Source of the DNA: Ruminiclostridium josui JCM 17888
Lineage (GTDB): Bacteria > Bacillota > Clostridia > Acetivibrionales > DSM-1351
DNA length: 64,000 bases
Assembly: GCF_000526495.1 (NCBI RefSeq)
Contig: NZ_JAGE01000001.1
Location: forward strand, 1,300,001 to 1,364,000
Direction of reading: 5' to 3'
A program made the position numbers and the translations under genes. Positions 63,540 to 64,000 of this stretch are shown here, piece by piece; position 1 is the stretch's first letter; every line of letters begins with the position of its first letter. The notes under the pieces are model-generated. The model had not been told where the DNA came from. It saw only the letters and a list, made by a program, of their open reading frames with translations, and searched no databases.

Positions 63540-63680
63540 TCAGCCTTTTTGATTTGTTTGTTTTTCATACAAAATCTCCTCTGAAATATCAATTTCAAAA
63601 AGGTGAGTCCACTGTACTTTAAGCACATTTGTTACAGTCTAGTGGATTCGTTAATTTCAAAGCCACTATATCAAAAAAAT

Positions 63681-63718
63681 AAAAAGTGCCATAACCCTTA
63701 TGATTACTGACACTTTTT
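63681..63718 (-). terminator. Terminator after tRNA-Arg
   Basis: AAAAAGTG and CACTTTTT form the outer stem; the minus-strand continuation is TATTTTTTTG. Confidence 0.75.
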
Positions 63719-63735
63719 ACTTATTCTTAAAAATT

Positions 63736-63810
63736 TGGCGTCCCGGACAGGAATCGAACCCGCATCAGTGGAACCGGAATCCACCGCTTTATCCATTAAA
63801 CTACCGAGAC
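63736..63810 (-). tRNA. tRNA-Arg (CCG)
   Basis: A 75-nt cloverleaf; anticodon stem GTGGA/TCCAC with loop TTCCGGT (CCG), T-loop GTTCGATT, CCA encoded. Confidence 0.93.
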
Positions 63811-63859
63811 ATATTAATAAATACACTGATATTATAGACTATTAAAGCTTACTTTACAA

Positions 63860-64000
63860 CTAAGAAGATTGAATTCTTTTCATCATCAGGTACTCTGCTA
63901 TCCCTTTCTTATACAAATCAGGAATAACACAGACTTCTTGATACCCCATACTCTGGTATAATCGTTTAGCTCCCTTATTAAAATCTGCAACTACTAGAAA
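63860..64000 (-). CDS. GNAT-family acetyltransferase (3' part only)
   Basis: The last 46 codons of a gene that begins beyond the window. The segment LVVADFNKGAKRLYQSMGYQ is the C-terminal GNAT motif (the helix with N and A/Y before the last strand), followed by EVCVIPDLYKKGIAEYLMM. The acetyl-CoA loop itself is outside the window. Substrate unknown. Confidence 0.75.
   Translation of the reverse strand, partial: FLVVADFNKGAKRLYQSMGYQEVCVIPDLYKKGIAEYLMMKRIQSS

Noticed and set aside
63443-63628. A separate small gene overlapping the integrase remnant
   Set aside because: It lies in another frame over the same bases as the better-supported recombinase helices; it may preserve the original start region but cannot be shown to be a gene.

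Overview
The window reads as chromosome of a low-GC, spore-forming, anaerobic Firmicute, most like the mesophilic cellulolytic clostridia (Ruminiclostridium / Clostridium cluster III). The reasons are strong Shine-Dalgarno sequences and frequent TTG/GTG starts, sporulation genes (SASP, SPOCS/DUF3794, SpoVB, probable coat proteins), anaerobic enzymes (hybrid cluster protein, CooS CO dehydrogenase) and secreted GH11 xylanases. Species assignment is inference; no rRNA gene is present.

Layout. 1-2.7 kb: the tail of a YlbF-family gene, then three paralogous Gly/Cys-containing proteins, a Tyr-rich small protein and one unknown protein. Four of these genes share the same SigK-like promoter, so this looks like a late-sporulation coat/exosporium cluster. 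2.7-5.6 kb: a hemerythrin-like protein, YgbA and Hcp, which form a nitrosative-stress group; the hcp promoter has a palindrome centred at -41.5. 5.8-10 kb: an SDR oxidoreductase, five tRNAs (Val-Asp-Phe-Gly-Cys), Hsp33, a cold-shock protein, a methyltransferase and a minor alpha/beta SASP. 10-18 kb: CtpA protease, M23 hydrolase and FtsEX (division and cell wall), a PucR/CdaR regulator, an MFS transporter and a UgpC/MsmK sugar ABC ATPase. 18.4-27.6 kb: arginine and carbamoyl-phosphate synthesis as argC-argB and argD-carA-carB-argF-GNAT; both units have sigma-A promoters overlapped by ArgR-type operators. 27.6-31 kb: a SPOCS-domain protein divergent from cooS-cupin. 31-35 kb: a YitT membrane protein and a polar amino-acid ABC transporter. 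35-50 kb: cell-envelope polysaccharide genes (TagA/WecG, WecC, GT4, DUF4330, O-antigen ligase, GT-C) around the alr-nnr region with the MazEF pair and a membrane-anchored FAD oxidoreductase. 50-56 kb: NudC, CtsR-controlled Hsp20, SpoVB, two cell-wall hydrolases and Dus. 56.5-61.7 kb: two GH11 xylanases with nearly identical catalytic domains flanking a 13-repeat beta-propeller protein. 61.7-64 kb: a phased TTACGCA repeat patch, a PadR/VanZ-like pair, an integrase remnant next to tRNA-Arg and the end of a GNAT gene.

The most interesting points are the four-gene SigK-like regulon with an 11-bp duplication that breaks the Tyr-rich gene; the CO dehydrogenase with a CX2C D-cluster motif paired with a cupin; the -41.5 operator at hcp; and the GH11 pair, whose homology pattern suggests gene conversion. 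No CRISPR array, complete prophage or intact insertion sequence was found. All assignments come from reading the sequence; no database search was run.
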